A DNA stretch of 64,000 nt from Runella zeae DSM 19591 (GTDB lineage: Bacteria; Bacteroidota; Bacteroidia; Cytophagales; Spirosomataceae): assembly GCF_000423565.1 (NCBI RefSeq), contig NZ_KE384043.1, positions 115,550 to 179,549 on the forward strand, in the 5' to 3' direction. The notes beneath the pieces were generated by a model. It did no database searches. It was not told the DNA's origin and was given only the letters and a program-made list of their open reading frames with translations. Positions 50,506 through 58,633 of the stretch are shown here, piece after piece (within the stretch, counting starts at the first letter, position 1; every line of letters starts with the position of its first letter). A program made the translations under genes and the position numbers.

Positions 50506-53037
50506 CTAAGGAAGCATAAAAACGGCATTTGAAAACAACAGTTTTCCATTGTACCAAAATCCACGGAAAAGCGGGTTGTTGGCCATATATACTATTTTGC
50601 CACGACCCACCTCTTCTACTCCGTAAAGTAAGGTATTTTGCAGTTTTTCTTTGACATTGCTGCCTGTAAAACCCGCAACATAGCTATCTTTTTCTTTTTT
50701 GAGGTAACCTACGTTCCAACCATCTTTGAGAAAATCGTAGTTGTAGACATTGTTGATGAGAGCGAAATAATAATCCGGAAACCCAAATGCGAGTGGGTGA
50801 GTATTGTCCAATTTGATTTTATAAATACTCCCTGGACTTTCGTCTGAGACCGATTCTCTTTCGCGGTTAGCGTATACTTTTAAGGAATCTGTGGCGATTT
50901 TTTTGTCCGTTTTTTTAGTATCTTCTTTCTTACGTTTAAGACCAAAACCGTCTTTGTCGGCCAAGAAATTGGTGGCTGTTTCCATCAAAATAAGCTTACC
51001 ACCGCCGCGAAGCCAATCACGTAGGGCAGGGAACTGATTTTCTCTCAGCAAATTACTACCAAAGGCCGTTGGGATAATAAGTACATCTAACTTAGAGAAA
51101 GGAATCCCTCCACTAAAACGGCTGTTTGGATCAAGCAAGGTAATGGGGTATTTGAGTTCTTGGTCAAAGAAATACCACACTTCGCCCACGCTTGTCATCG
51201 AAGTACCATCCCCGGCGATGAGCCCAATGCGTGGAGTAGCTTTGATATTAAAAACATAATCTGAGCCAAAATCGGAGCCTTTGCTAGCTGCGCCACTGGC
51301 CGTAGCAACCAAAGGCACTCCCAATTTACTAGCCTCTTGTTGGATGATTTTGTCGAAAGCGTCGCCGAGAGATTCGTTTCCTGCTCTGGTGACGATAAGT
51401 GTACCTTGGGCGTAAGTTTTACCGTCGATTTCAAAAGGTTTTTCGGCAGCGCGAGCACGGATTTTATTTTTTAGAATAGTTGCCAAAAATTTAGCATCTT
51501 CGGCTGATTTCCAGGGGATTATGTACGCATAAGGCTTATTGATGGTAATAGGAGCCACGGGAGTAGCTTTAGGGGAGGCGGTAGGGGTAAGCTTTTCTTT
51601 GGTAGCGTATGTTTTGGCACCAAAGGCTAAGGGCACACACCATGAGGTAATATCATAAGTGACCGAATCTTCCAACATAGGTTTGATTTCAAACAAAATC
51701 TTCAATAAGTTGGATTTAGGTTGATAGGCGCTAATCACCAAGTCACCAGCCTCGGTTTTGAAAGGTTCGTCTTTTTGGGTAAGATAATTGAAACCCGTCA
51801 ATGACTTGGTGTCAGAAGCATAGCCATATCGGATTTGATTTCTGTCGAGAAGTTCTTTTAAGGCCTTTACCCGTCCTTCATCACCAGTAGTTTTTACAAC
51901 ATATGATTTGTATGGCCCTACAGGATTGTTTTGGTTTCGGTCATAAAACTTAATAAACTCATCTACAACCTTCGTAGAACGGTCGGCGATGGCCTCCATT
52001 GTTGCAATACTAGCGGCAGATACGTGCGCTACGCGGTCGGTGAGGCGTAGTGTATCTCCTTCTTCGGTACGCTCATAAGCAAGTCCGGCGATGCCACCGC
52101 CACCTTGTTCGTAAGTCATCGCAATGGCACCGTTGTAAGTAGGCCAAGTATCGCCATAGCTAGGATAGAGCAAATCAAAACGCTCGCGGGTATAGTATAG
52201 CCAATTGTTACGGTCAAAATATTTTTTGTTGTAATTACCTACTACTTCTTGCATTTCGCGTTGCCAAGGAGTGATATCTTCGTGATAAGGCTTGGCAGAA
52301 GGGGCAAAATAATAGGGGCTGTTGGGACCCATTTCGTGAAAATCAGCGTGAACGTGAGGCATCCATTTATGATATTCGGCTACTAGCTGCCGCATCACTT
52401 CTTGGGTTTGCCATGCCCAGTCGCGATTGGGGTCAAAGAGATAATGATTGTAGCGTCCGCCGGGCCAAGGCTCTCCATGTTCCCATGCTGACGTATTGGC
52501 ATTGGGCGAAACCCCAATTTTTTGATTATACCAATTTACGTAGCGGTCGTGGCCGTCGGGATTGAGACAAGGAGCCAAAATCACGATAGCATTTTTTAAG
52601 ATTTTGTCAGCTACTGCTCCCCCTGCCAGCAATTCGTGCAATACTTTAGGAAAAGCGGCGGAGTTGGTGGCTTCATTGCCGTGTACGTTGTAGCTCATCC
52701 AAATGACGGAAGGGCGGGTTTTGGTAGTAGGGGCGCCACTCATCAGACCGATACTTTTGAGGTGGTCGGTACGGATTTGTTCTAAATTACGCATATTTTC
52801 TTCTGAACTAACGACCAACATCATCAAGGGGCGTTTTTCAAAAGTAGTACCGTAGCTCATCAATTTTACTTTGGTGGGTACTTGTTGGGCGGCATGCTCG
52901 GCGTATTGGTACAGGCGATGCGTAGGTACTAGTTGCTCACCTGGAGCAAACCCAAAAAATTGACTCGGAGATTGAAGTTGCGCAAAAGACTGGAAAGCAA
53001 GGAGTAGTCCAAGAAAGACGAAAGTAAAGTTTCTCAT
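50506..53037 (-). CDS. Exported M14-family zinc carboxypeptidase
   Basis: An 843-aa exported metallopeptidase. The ATG at 53037 opens a signal peptide (MRNFTFVFLGLLLAFQSFA), replacing the start at 53088. The Peptidase_M14 domain (about 30-370) has His119 and Glu122 (NVHGNEATN) as zinc ligands with a third His in the VHADFHEMG region, and LAPCLNPDGHDRY. A long C-terminal part (about 380-843) includes a ThuA/GATase-like stretch (LDVLIIPTAFGSNLLREN) typical of this large Bacteroidota subgroup. Substrate unknown. Confidence 0.87.
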   Translation of the reverse strand: MRNFTFVFLGLLLAFQSFAQLQSPSQFFGFAPGEQLVPTHRLYQYAEHAAQQVPTKVKLMSYGTTFEKRPLMMLVVSSEENMRNLEQIRTDHLKSIGLMSGAPTTKTRPSVIWMSYNVHGNEATNSAAFPKVLHELLAGGAVADKILKNAIVILAPCLNPDGHDRYVNWYNQKIGVSPNANTSAWEHGEPWPGGRYNHYLFDPNRDWAWQTQEVMRQLVAEYHKWMPHVHADFHEMGPNSPYYFAPSAKPYHEDITPWQREMQEVVGNYNKKYFDRNNWLYYTRERFDLLYPSYGDTWPTYNGAIAMTYEQGGGGIAGLAYERTEEGDTLRLTDRVAHVSAASIATMEAIADRSTKVVDEFIKFYDRNQNNPVGPYKSYVVKTTGDEGRVKALKELLDRNQIRYGYASDTKSLTGFNYLTQKDEPFKTEAGDLVISAYQPKSNLLKILFEIKPMLEDSVTYDITSWCVPLAFGAKTYATKEKLTPTASPKATPVAPITINKPYAYIIPWKSAEDAKFLATILKNKIRARAAEKPFEIDGKTYAQGTLIVTRAGNESLGDAFDKIIQQEASKLGVPLVATASGAASKGSDFGSDYVFNIKATPRIGLIAGDGTSMTSVGEVWYFFDQELKYPITLLDPNSRFSGGIPFSKLDVLIIPTAFGSNLLRENQFPALRDWLRGGGKLILMETATNFLADKDGFGLKRKKEDTKKTDKKIATDSLKVYANRERESVSDESPGSIYKIKLDNTHPLAFGFPDYYFALINNVYNYDFLKDGWNVGYLKKEKDSYVAGFTGSNVKEKLQNTLLYGVEEVGRGKIVYMANNPLFRGFWYNGKLLFSNAVFMLP

Positions 53038-53085
53038 TTGGTTTGGTTTGAAGATAAACAGACTATTGCTGATGTAATGTAGGAA

Positions 53086-53093
53086 CAAATATA
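53086..53093 (-). promoter_or_regulatory. TANNTTTG -7 element before the M14 peptidase gene
   Basis: Minus-strand TATATTTG, 48 bp before the ATG at 53037. Confidence 0.45.
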
Positions 53094-53190
53094 GACAAAG
53101 TTATTTTGAAAGTATCTCATAAAATTAGTCATAATGACCATAGAAAATACCGTGTAATTGCTTTTTAAAGAAACTAACTTCAATAAATTC

Positions 53191-54291
53191 ATGAAATCTC
53201 GTCGTGATTTTTTACTTGAACTTGGCGGCTCGGCCTTTAGCCTGCCCTTGTTATCATCTTTGGCAAGTACTGAGGCTCAGGCCTTAGCTCCTGACAAACA
53301 ACTCCGCGTGGTATTGGTAGGGCTTGGTAGCTATGCAGAGCGCGTGGCTACGGCTATGAAAGACTGCAAAAAGGCCAGGTTGGTGGGAGGGGTAACCGGA
53401 ACTCCTTCTAAAATCGATACTTGGTCGAGTAAATTTGGAGTAGACAAAGCCAATTTTTACAGTTACAAAGATTTTGAAAAACTCAAAGATAATCCTGACG
53501 TAGATGCTGTGTACGTCACTTTGCCCAATTCCATGCACCACGAATACGTGATACGAGCGGCTAAAATGGGCAAACACGTGATTTGTGAAAAACCGATGAG
53601 CGTGAGTGTCAAGCAAGCAGAAGAAATGATAGCTGCTTGCAAAAAAGCAGGGGTAAAACTTTACATAGGATATCGGATGCATTTTGAGCCTTATACCCGT
53701 GAACTCATACGGATGCGAAAAGCGGGAGAGCTAGGCAAAATCATGCACGTAAATGCTTATTTTGGATTTAAAAGTGGCGACCCTAATCAGTGGCGTCTCA
53801 AAAAAGCACTAGCAGGAGGTGGAGCACTGATGGACGTAGGGATTTATTGTATCAATGCAGCTCGCTATGCCACGGGCGAAGAACCCGTGTGGATTTCGGC
53901 CGAAGAGGCCAAAACTGACCCCGTGAAGTTTAAGGAAGTAGATGAAACTATCACCTGGCAAATGGGTTTTCCGAGTGGTGTGATTGCTTCATGTGCTACT
54001 ACTTACAACTTCAATAATTTTGAGCGGCTCTACGTAGTAGGCGACAAAGGATTTGTAGAATTAAGCCCTGCTTATGGATATGGCCCTATCAAAGGACGTA
54101 CCCACAAAGGCGAAATGAGCTGGGATACTTCAAAAATGCATCAAACTTGGCAAATGGATGGTCTGGCAGATTGTATTTTGAATGGAAAACCTGACCCCAA
54201 TGTAACTGGCGAAGAAGGACTAAAAGATATGAAAATCATAGATGCTATCTATAAGTCGATTGCGGCGGGTGGAAAGAAAATAATGCTTTAG
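53191..54291 (+). CDS. Tat-exported Gfo/Idh/MocA-family oxidoreductase
   Basis: A 366-aa dehydrogenase-like protein carrying a twin-arginine signal, MKSRRDFLLELGGSAF. The ATG at 53191 puts this signal at the N-terminus, so the start at 53158 is rejected. Rossmann motif VVLVGLGSYAERVATAM (about 40-56), EKPMS motif in HVICEKPMSVS with the conserved Lys, and a C-terminal domain with GGALMDVGIYCINAARY. Tat export of a folded, NAD-loaded enzyme is characteristic of Bacteroidota glucose-fructose-oxidoreductase relatives. Substrate unknown. Confidence 0.9.
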   Translation: MKSRRDFLLELGGSAFSLPLLSSLASTEAQALAPDKQLRVVLVGLGSYAERVATAMKDCKKARLVGGVTGTPSKIDTWSSKFGVDKANFYSYKDFEKLKDNPDVDAVYVTLPNSMHHEYVIRAAKMGKHVICEKPMSVSVKQAEEMIAACKKAGVKLYIGYRMHFEPYTRELIRMRKAGELGKIMHVNAYFGFKSGDPNQWRLKKALAGGGALMDVGIYCINAARYATGEEPVWISAEEAKTDPVKFKEVDETITWQMGFPSGVIASCATTYNFNNFERLYVVGDKGFVELSPAYGYGPIKGRTHKGEMSWDTSKMHQTWQMDGLADCILNGKPDPNVTGEEGLKDMKIIDAIYKSIAAGGKKIML

Positions 54292-54300
54292 CATTTGGTT

Positions 54301-54356
54301 GAAAATCATTAAAAAAGCGGCGAGGGCTACCCCTCGCCGCTTTTTTAATGATTTTC
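54301..54356. terminator. 26-bp perfect palindromic bidirectional terminator
   Basis: GAAAATCATTAAAAAAGCGG then CGAGGG pairs perfectly with 54331-54356 around CTAC. It serves both the oxidoreductase gene and the converging small gene, whose stop codon (54345-54347) lies inside the stem. Confidence 0.92.
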
Positions 54357-54641
54357 TAAAACTGCCGTATTTTCAGGTGAGATTTTTTCGGGAAAGCCGG
54401 AAGGCGTTAGCATTGGTTCTTCCATTTCGTGATCAAAACTATCAGGTTGGATTTCTACGTTTTTCACAGCCTTCTCATCTTCTCCACTGATTCTTCTTCT
54501 GCGCCTTTTGGGGCGATTTTGAGACTGGGTCCGGTCTTGAAGCCACTGTCTTTGGTAAGATAATGTCTCGGCAGTGGATAAAGGAATAAAATTTTTGGAA
54601 TAAGAGCTTCTTTGACCTACGTTTTCTTGATTGCTTTTCAT
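54345..54641 (-). CDS. Small Arg-rich protein of unknown function
   Basis: A 98-aa protein beginning MKSNQENVGQRSSYS, with a basic run RPKRRRRRISGEDEK (about 43-57) and an acidic, Pro-rich tail (DHEMEEPMLTPSGFPEKISP). No signal peptide or membrane helix; likely disordered, possibly nucleic-acid-binding. Reality is supported by a sound ATG, lack of a competing better frame and a perfect terminator at its end, but no family is recognised. Its stop sits inside the terminator stem. Confidence 0.5.
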   Translation of the reverse strand: MKSNQENVGQRSSYSKNFIPLSTAETLSYQRQWLQDRTQSQNRPKRRRRRISGEDEKAVKNVEIQPDSFDHEMEEPMLTPSGFPEKISPENTAVLENH

Positions 54642-54878
54642 AATGCTGATTTGTTTTATAGGGGTTGGACAAGACTATACGTCGAAAACTTTGTTCCAAA
54701 ACATTTTTGAGGAATTTGAGGAAAAATAACAACATCTCATTTCCCTATTTGAGGAAAGGCTGGGGCAGCGTAGAAGTGCTTTTGGGTTGATTTGGGGAAT
54801 GGCATAGGTTTTTTGATGAAAATATCCCAAAGAGTAAAAAAATAGTTTTAGTACGTATTTTTTTAACAAATCAGTAGT

Positions 54879-55577
54879 ATGAACATCATGAAAAACACAC
54901 CGTCGCTCTTTGGAGGTCATCCAGAGCTAGTAAAAAGCGTGCATCGCCGTTCGTTCTTAAAATGGGCAGGTGGAACAGCCGCTGTCACAACTCTCGTTTT
55001 GACGGGCTGTAAGGAAGACGATACCACACCAGTGGTAGGGGAGGTAAATCTTGGCACAGGTGATTTTGCCGTGCTGAATTATGCTTATGCGTTAGAACAG
55101 CTTGAGGCTGCGTTTTACACTAGAGTGATAGAATCGCAGTTTTCAGGAATTACAGCAGATGAAATTGCGCTATTGACTGACATTCGTGACCACGAGGTAG
55201 CACACCGGGAGTTTTTCAAAGCCGCTTTAGGTAGCAATGCTATTGGTGGACTAGACGTTGATTTTAGTTCAATCAACTTTGGGAGTAGAGAGAGCGTACT
55301 CAATACCGCCAAAACATTTGAAGATTTGGGAGTCGCAGCTTACAATGGTGCTGGAAGATTCATTACTTCACCTGATTATCTTACTTTGGCAGGAAAGATT
55401 GTATCGGTAGAGGCGCGTCATGCTGCCTATATCCGTGATTTGTTGAGCAATGGTACTTTTGCCGACAATACCGTGGTAGATAGCAATGGCTTGGAAATGT
55501 CGAAAGACCCCGCAGCCGTATTGCAGGCCGCAGCTCCTTTTATAAAAAATACTATCAACGCCAGCGCATTGGCCTAA
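54879..55577 (+). CDS. Exported ferritin-like protein (Ferritin_2), first of a pair
   Basis: A 232-aa protein with a twin-arginine signal (HRRSFLKWAGGTAAV, about 22-36) ending in a lipobox-like LTGC, so a Tat-exported lipoprotein is likely. The remainder is a Ferritin_2 four-helix bundle (about 60-200): YAYALEQLEAAFYTRVIES in helix 1, DHEVAHREFFKAAL in helix 2, FEDLGVAAYNGAG and VEARHAAYIRDLL in the later helices. The Glu and His positions suggest a di-metal site. Function unknown: stress or iron handling is often proposed. The paired gene follows after 15 bp. Confidence 0.85.
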   Translation: MNIMKNTPSLFGGHPELVKSVHRRSFLKWAGGTAAVTTLVLTGCKEDDTTPVVGEVNLGTGDFAVLNYAYALEQLEAAFYTRVIESQFSGITADEIALLTDIRDHEVAHREFFKAALGSNAIGGLDVDFSSINFGSRESVLNTAKTFEDLGVAAYNGAGRFITSPDYLTLAGKIVSVEARHAAYIRDLLSNGTFADNTVVDSNGLEMSKDPAAVLQAAAPFIKNTINASALA

Positions 55578-55592
55578 AACTCCTTCAACGCC

Positions 55593-56426
55593 ATGGATTT
55601 CTTAAAAATATTGAATCTTCTTGAAGAGCGCGATCCCGACATGAGCGACCGCCTCAACACTCGCCGTCAAGCATTAAAGGATTTTGCCGATTTAGGTAAA
55701 AAACTCTCGATGGCAGCAGTACCAGTAGCTATGGGAAGCATGTTTCAAAAAGCTTACGGACAATCTACCGCTACAGTAGTAGATGTACTCAATTATGCTT
55801 TGACATTGGAGTATTTGGAGTATCGTTTCTACGAAAAAGCTTTGGCTAGTACAGGGTTGATTCCGGCGGGTGCACCCAATGGGGCGATTACTACGATTAT
55901 GAATCACGAAAAAGCGCACGTTGATTTTCTAAAACAAGCCATTACCAGCGCGGGTGGTACGCCAGTAGCTGAACCTACTTTTGATTTTTCAGGAGGTCAA
56001 GGGACGGGAAATGGGCCATTTGCAAGTGCATTTTCTAATTATCAATTGTTTTTGGCAGTAGCCCAAGCTCTTGAAGACACGGGCGTGAGAGCTTACAAAG
56101 GCCAGGCGGGCAATCTCGTGAAGCAAAATGCCGTCCTTACCGCAGCGCTCAATATCCATTCGGTGGAGGCTCGCCACGCTTCTCATATCCGCCAAATGCG
56201 TAAAGCAAATGGAGCTAGTGTAAAGCCTTGGATTACAGGAAAAGAAAGTGGTATTGACAACTCAGTGGTGCAGGCTATCTACAATGGGGAAGAAAATACT
56301 ACCCAAGGAGGCGTAAATATTACGAGCCTAGGAAGTATTTCGGCCAATGTTGCCTCCGAAGCATTTGATGAACCACTTACTAAAGAGCAAGTGCTCGCAG
56401 TCGCTACTTTGTTTTTAGCATCATAA
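55593..56426 (+). CDS. Ferritin-like protein (Ferritin_2), second of a pair
   Basis: A 277-aa protein, paralogous in fold to its neighbour. The N-terminal region (about 20-50) has NTRRQALKDFADLGKKLSMA, a possible atypical Tat-type signal, then a short Ala/Val-rich stretch. The Ferritin_2 bundle (about 60-210) carries YALTLEYLEYRFYEKAL, NHEKAHVDFLKQAI, QALEDTGVRAYKGQ and VEARHASHIRQM, the same motif order as the first protein. The C-terminal extension (about 210-277) is unique to this member. Co-transcribed with the first gene (15-bp gap) and ended by a strong terminator. Confidence 0.83.
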   Translation: MDFLKILNLLEERDPDMSDRLNTRRQALKDFADLGKKLSMAAVPVAMGSMFQKAYGQSTATVVDVLNYALTLEYLEYRFYEKALASTGLIPAGAPNGAITTIMNHEKAHVDFLKQAITSAGGTPVAEPTFDFSGGQGTGNGPFASAFSNYQLFLAVAQALEDTGVRAYKGQAGNLVKQNAVLTAALNIHSVEARHASHIRQMRKANGASVKPWITGKESGIDNSVVQAIYNGEENTTQGGVNITSLGSISANVASEAFDEPLTKEQVLAVATLFLAS

Positions 56427-56451
56427 TATTGCATGTAGATTAGTCGACTTA

Positions 56452-56499
56452 TTAACTAAAAAGAGACTATTTCAACTGAAATAGTCTCTTTTTAGTTAA
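56452..56499 (+). terminator. Terminator of the ferritin-like pair
   Basis: TTAACTAAAAAGAGACTATT then TCA pairs as a 23-bp perfect stem with its complement (56477-56499), very short loop, A/T-rich ends. Confidence 0.85.
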
Positions 56500-56643
56500 A
56501 GATAAATGAGTATACCAAAGAGGTAAGATGCTTTAGTATATATCTTTGCTATACGACGCTGTGAAAAACTCTTATCCTTTGTTAAGGGTTGATAGGCCAA
56601 TATTAACATCGAACAGAGATGTATGTATTGGCCTTATTTTTTA

Positions 56644-57042
56644 TTATTTTCTCAAATCAATAGTATACGTGACACTGCGACTATTCTCAACGCCGTTCAT
56701 TGTGCCATTTAGTGCTTTAACTCTGTCCCACGTCGCGTCTATCGTGTAGATGATGCCAGACGTTTTAGGCTTTAACGTAAGAGTGTAAATAAGCCCTAGC
56801 CCGCTGCCGTTTACATCACCTTCTACTTTACTACTTCCACTTATGAGAGTATAAGTTCCTGTGACTGGATTGGTCGCATTCGTCAAATTTATTTGGAGTA
56901 TTTTGGAATTAGACGCATTAGCTTTGTCTACTGCTGTGCCTTGATAGTTTCCTTCAGCGGTAGTTTCTTCTTTGAGCTTACTACAATTTGCGAGGCTTAT
57001 AAGTAAGCATCCTGCTAATAATGAAGTGATAGTTTTTTTCAT
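56644..57042 (-). CDS. Small predicted lipoprotein of unknown function
   Basis: A 132-aa lipoprotein: signal MKKTITSLLAGCLLISLANC with lipobox LANC at residues 17-20. The rest is beta-rich, with alternating hydrophobics (GTYTLISGSSKVEGDVNGSG, GLIYTLTL, TYTIDLRK), perhaps a small lipocalin-like or Ig-like domain. No family recognised. It stands alone on the minus strand. A short hairpin (AGGCCAATA/TATTGGCCT, 56594-56634) lies just beyond its stop codon. Confidence 0.7.
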   Translation of the reverse strand: MKKTITSLLAGCLLISLANCSKLKEETTAEGNYQGTAVDKANASNSKILQINLTNATNPVTGTYTLISGSSKVEGDVNGSGLGLIYTLTLKPKTSGIIYTIDATWDRVKALNGTMNGVENSRSVTYTIDLRK

Positions 57043-57165
57043 TGCGATAAGTTTTTACAAAATTGTAAGGCGAGGTTTCTTTGTGGAATAGTTGCTTCTA
57101 ACTATTTCGGTTTCTGGATGTAATGTACACTTTTGGGTTATCAAACATTACTCGTTCAGAAACTT

Positions 57166-57912
57166 ATGAAAACACAACTTTTAATAAGCGGATTATTGCT
57201 GATGGCGACTTTGGGGAAAGCCCAAGAATTGATAAACCGAACTTTAGTAAAGTTCAATGTATCAGGTGCTGTGTTTCAAAATTATACAGCTCAGTATGAG
57301 AGAATTTTGACAAAAAATAGCTCAATTACTTTTACGGCGGGTACTTCTCAAAATGCTCCCTTGCCTTTCAAGCAAGCTTTATTAGATAGATTTAGCGACA
57401 ATGCCGACGCCGTGAGGGCTATCAATACTACTCTTTTTACCAAATATGTTGGTACCTTCGAGTATAGATTTTATTTGGCGGGACATGCTCCCACAGGGTG
57501 GTATATTGCCCCCTTTGTACGTTATATCAATATGACTATCAACCAAGACTATACTTATACCGACTTAAAGGGAGTATTACATCGTCCCAATTTGAAGGCG
57601 CAGTTTAATGCGGGAGGGGCGGGTATTTTGCTAGGTTATCAATGGATGTTAGGAAAGCGTATTGGGATAGATTTGTGGTTGTTGGGTCCCTTTTATGGCA
57701 CCAATGTTAAAGCCGATTTTGTAGGATACGACCCGCTCTGGCAAAGCCTAACGACCGAAGATATTCAAAATATAAAAAGAGATATTACAAGTACTAAGCT
57801 GCCTGGATATACAGCTACTGACCGCATCAACTTGCCCGTGATAGAAGCCCTCCTAGAAGGGCCTTATTATGGTGTAAGAGCATTGGGGCTTGCCTTATCG
57901 TATCGGTTTTGA
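57166..57912 (+). CDS. DUF3575-like outer-membrane protein
   Basis: A 248-aa exported protein. The ATG at 57166 opens a signal peptide (MKTQLLISGLLLMATLGKA), so the start at 57133 is rejected. Amphipathic beta-strands and aromatic-rich stretches (YTAQYERILTKNSSITFTAG, WYIAPFVRYINMTI, GAGILLGYQWML) suggest an 8- to 10-stranded barrel; the family resemblance is to DUF3575. The final residues YRF fit an outer-membrane C-terminus. Function unknown; converging with the response-regulator gene. Confidence 0.75.
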   Translation: MKTQLLISGLLLMATLGKAQELINRTLVKFNVSGAVFQNYTAQYERILTKNSSITFTAGTSQNAPLPFKQALLDRFSDNADAVRAINTTLFTKYVGTFEYRFYLAGHAPTGWYIAPFVRYINMTINQDYTYTDLKGVLHRPNLKAQFNAGGAGILLGYQWMLGKRIGIDLWLLGPFYGTNVKADFVGYDPLWQSLTTEDIQNIKRDITSTKLPGYTATDRINLPVIEALLEGPYYGVRALGLALSYRF

Positions 57913-57921
57913 GAAAAAACA

Positions 57922-57948
57922 AAATAGGGGGGCTTTTAAATAAGCCCC
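57922..57948 (-). terminator. Possible terminator of the response-regulator gene
   Basis: GGGGCTT/AAGCCCC (57929-57948) with the regulator's stop codon in the loop; on the minus strand it is followed by a T-rich TATTTTGTTTTTT. Confidence 0.45.
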
Positions 57949-58559
57949 TGTTCTTTGGCAAAGTGTAGTAAACCGATAGGGGTGTCAATTCCTGTCTTAC
58001 GAGCGATATTGCGACGGTGGGCATTGATGGTAAATTCGCTTACTGAGAGGTGAATGCTTATTTGTTTAGTACTAAGTCCTTGTACAATTAAGGTTATGAT
58101 TTCGATTTCGCGGGGAGTGAGTTGGTATTTATGATTGAAATCATCCAAAAGCTTTTCGTTAGGAGGAGCAATGGTTTTGAGATTAGGAAACCATTTTTGT
58201 CCTTCCATCACCGCCACCACTGCCGCTTTGAGCTGTATTGACGAAGATGTTTTGAGTAAATACCCCGCCGCGCCAAGCCCTTGAACTTCCTTTACAAAAG
58301 CGGGATGATCATAGCTCGTAAACACAATAACACGCACTTCTGGAAAATCCCGACGAATAATTTTTAAGGCACTCAAACCGTCTATTTTGGGCATATTGAG
58401 GTCAAGCAGCAATAGGTCAACGCGATGTTTGTGTAAAAAATCAATGACTTGGTGACCGTTGTTGACAGGAGGAAGTAATTCTAAATGAGGTACCTCTCTC
58501 AATACCGCTAGTAAGCCATCGATAAGTAGAGGGTGGTCGTCGGCAAGCAATAGACGCAT
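57936..58559 (-). CDS. NarL/LuxR-type response regulator
   Basis: A 207-aa two-component transcription factor. The ATG at 58559 (MRLLLADDHPLLIDGL) starts exactly at the receiver domain; the longer frame from 58592 is rejected. Receiver: acidic pair Asp7-Asp8, phosphoacceptor Asp53 in LLLDLNMP, Lys in GYLLKTSSS. C-terminal HTH_LuxR domain (about 140-207) with LTPREIEIITLIVQGLSTKQ. The gene lies about 74 bp downstream of a sensor kinase on the same strand and is its likely partner. Confidence 0.93.
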   Translation of the reverse strand: MRLLLADDHPLLIDGLLAVLREVPHLELLPPVNNGHQVIDFLHKHRVDLLLLDLNMPKIDGLSALKIIRRDFPEVRVIVFTSYDHPAFVKEVQGLGAAGYLLKTSSSIQLKAAVVAVMEGQKWFPNLKTIAPPNEKLLDDFNHKYQLTPREIEIITLIVQGLSTKQISIHLSVSEFTINAHRRNIARKTGIDTPIGLLHFAKEQGLI

Positions 58560-58633
58560 AAGATTGAGAGTCAAGGATAGAGTGATTGACAAATATCTCG
58601 TTCTTAATCGAATCCAAAAATCGTTAGTAGTAA

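Noticed and set aside
54475-54735. An 86-codon minus-strand frame overlapping the small Arg-rich gene
   Set aside because: Low-complexity, hydrophobic/basic mixture with no domain, and no terminator at its end; the 98-aa frame is better supported.
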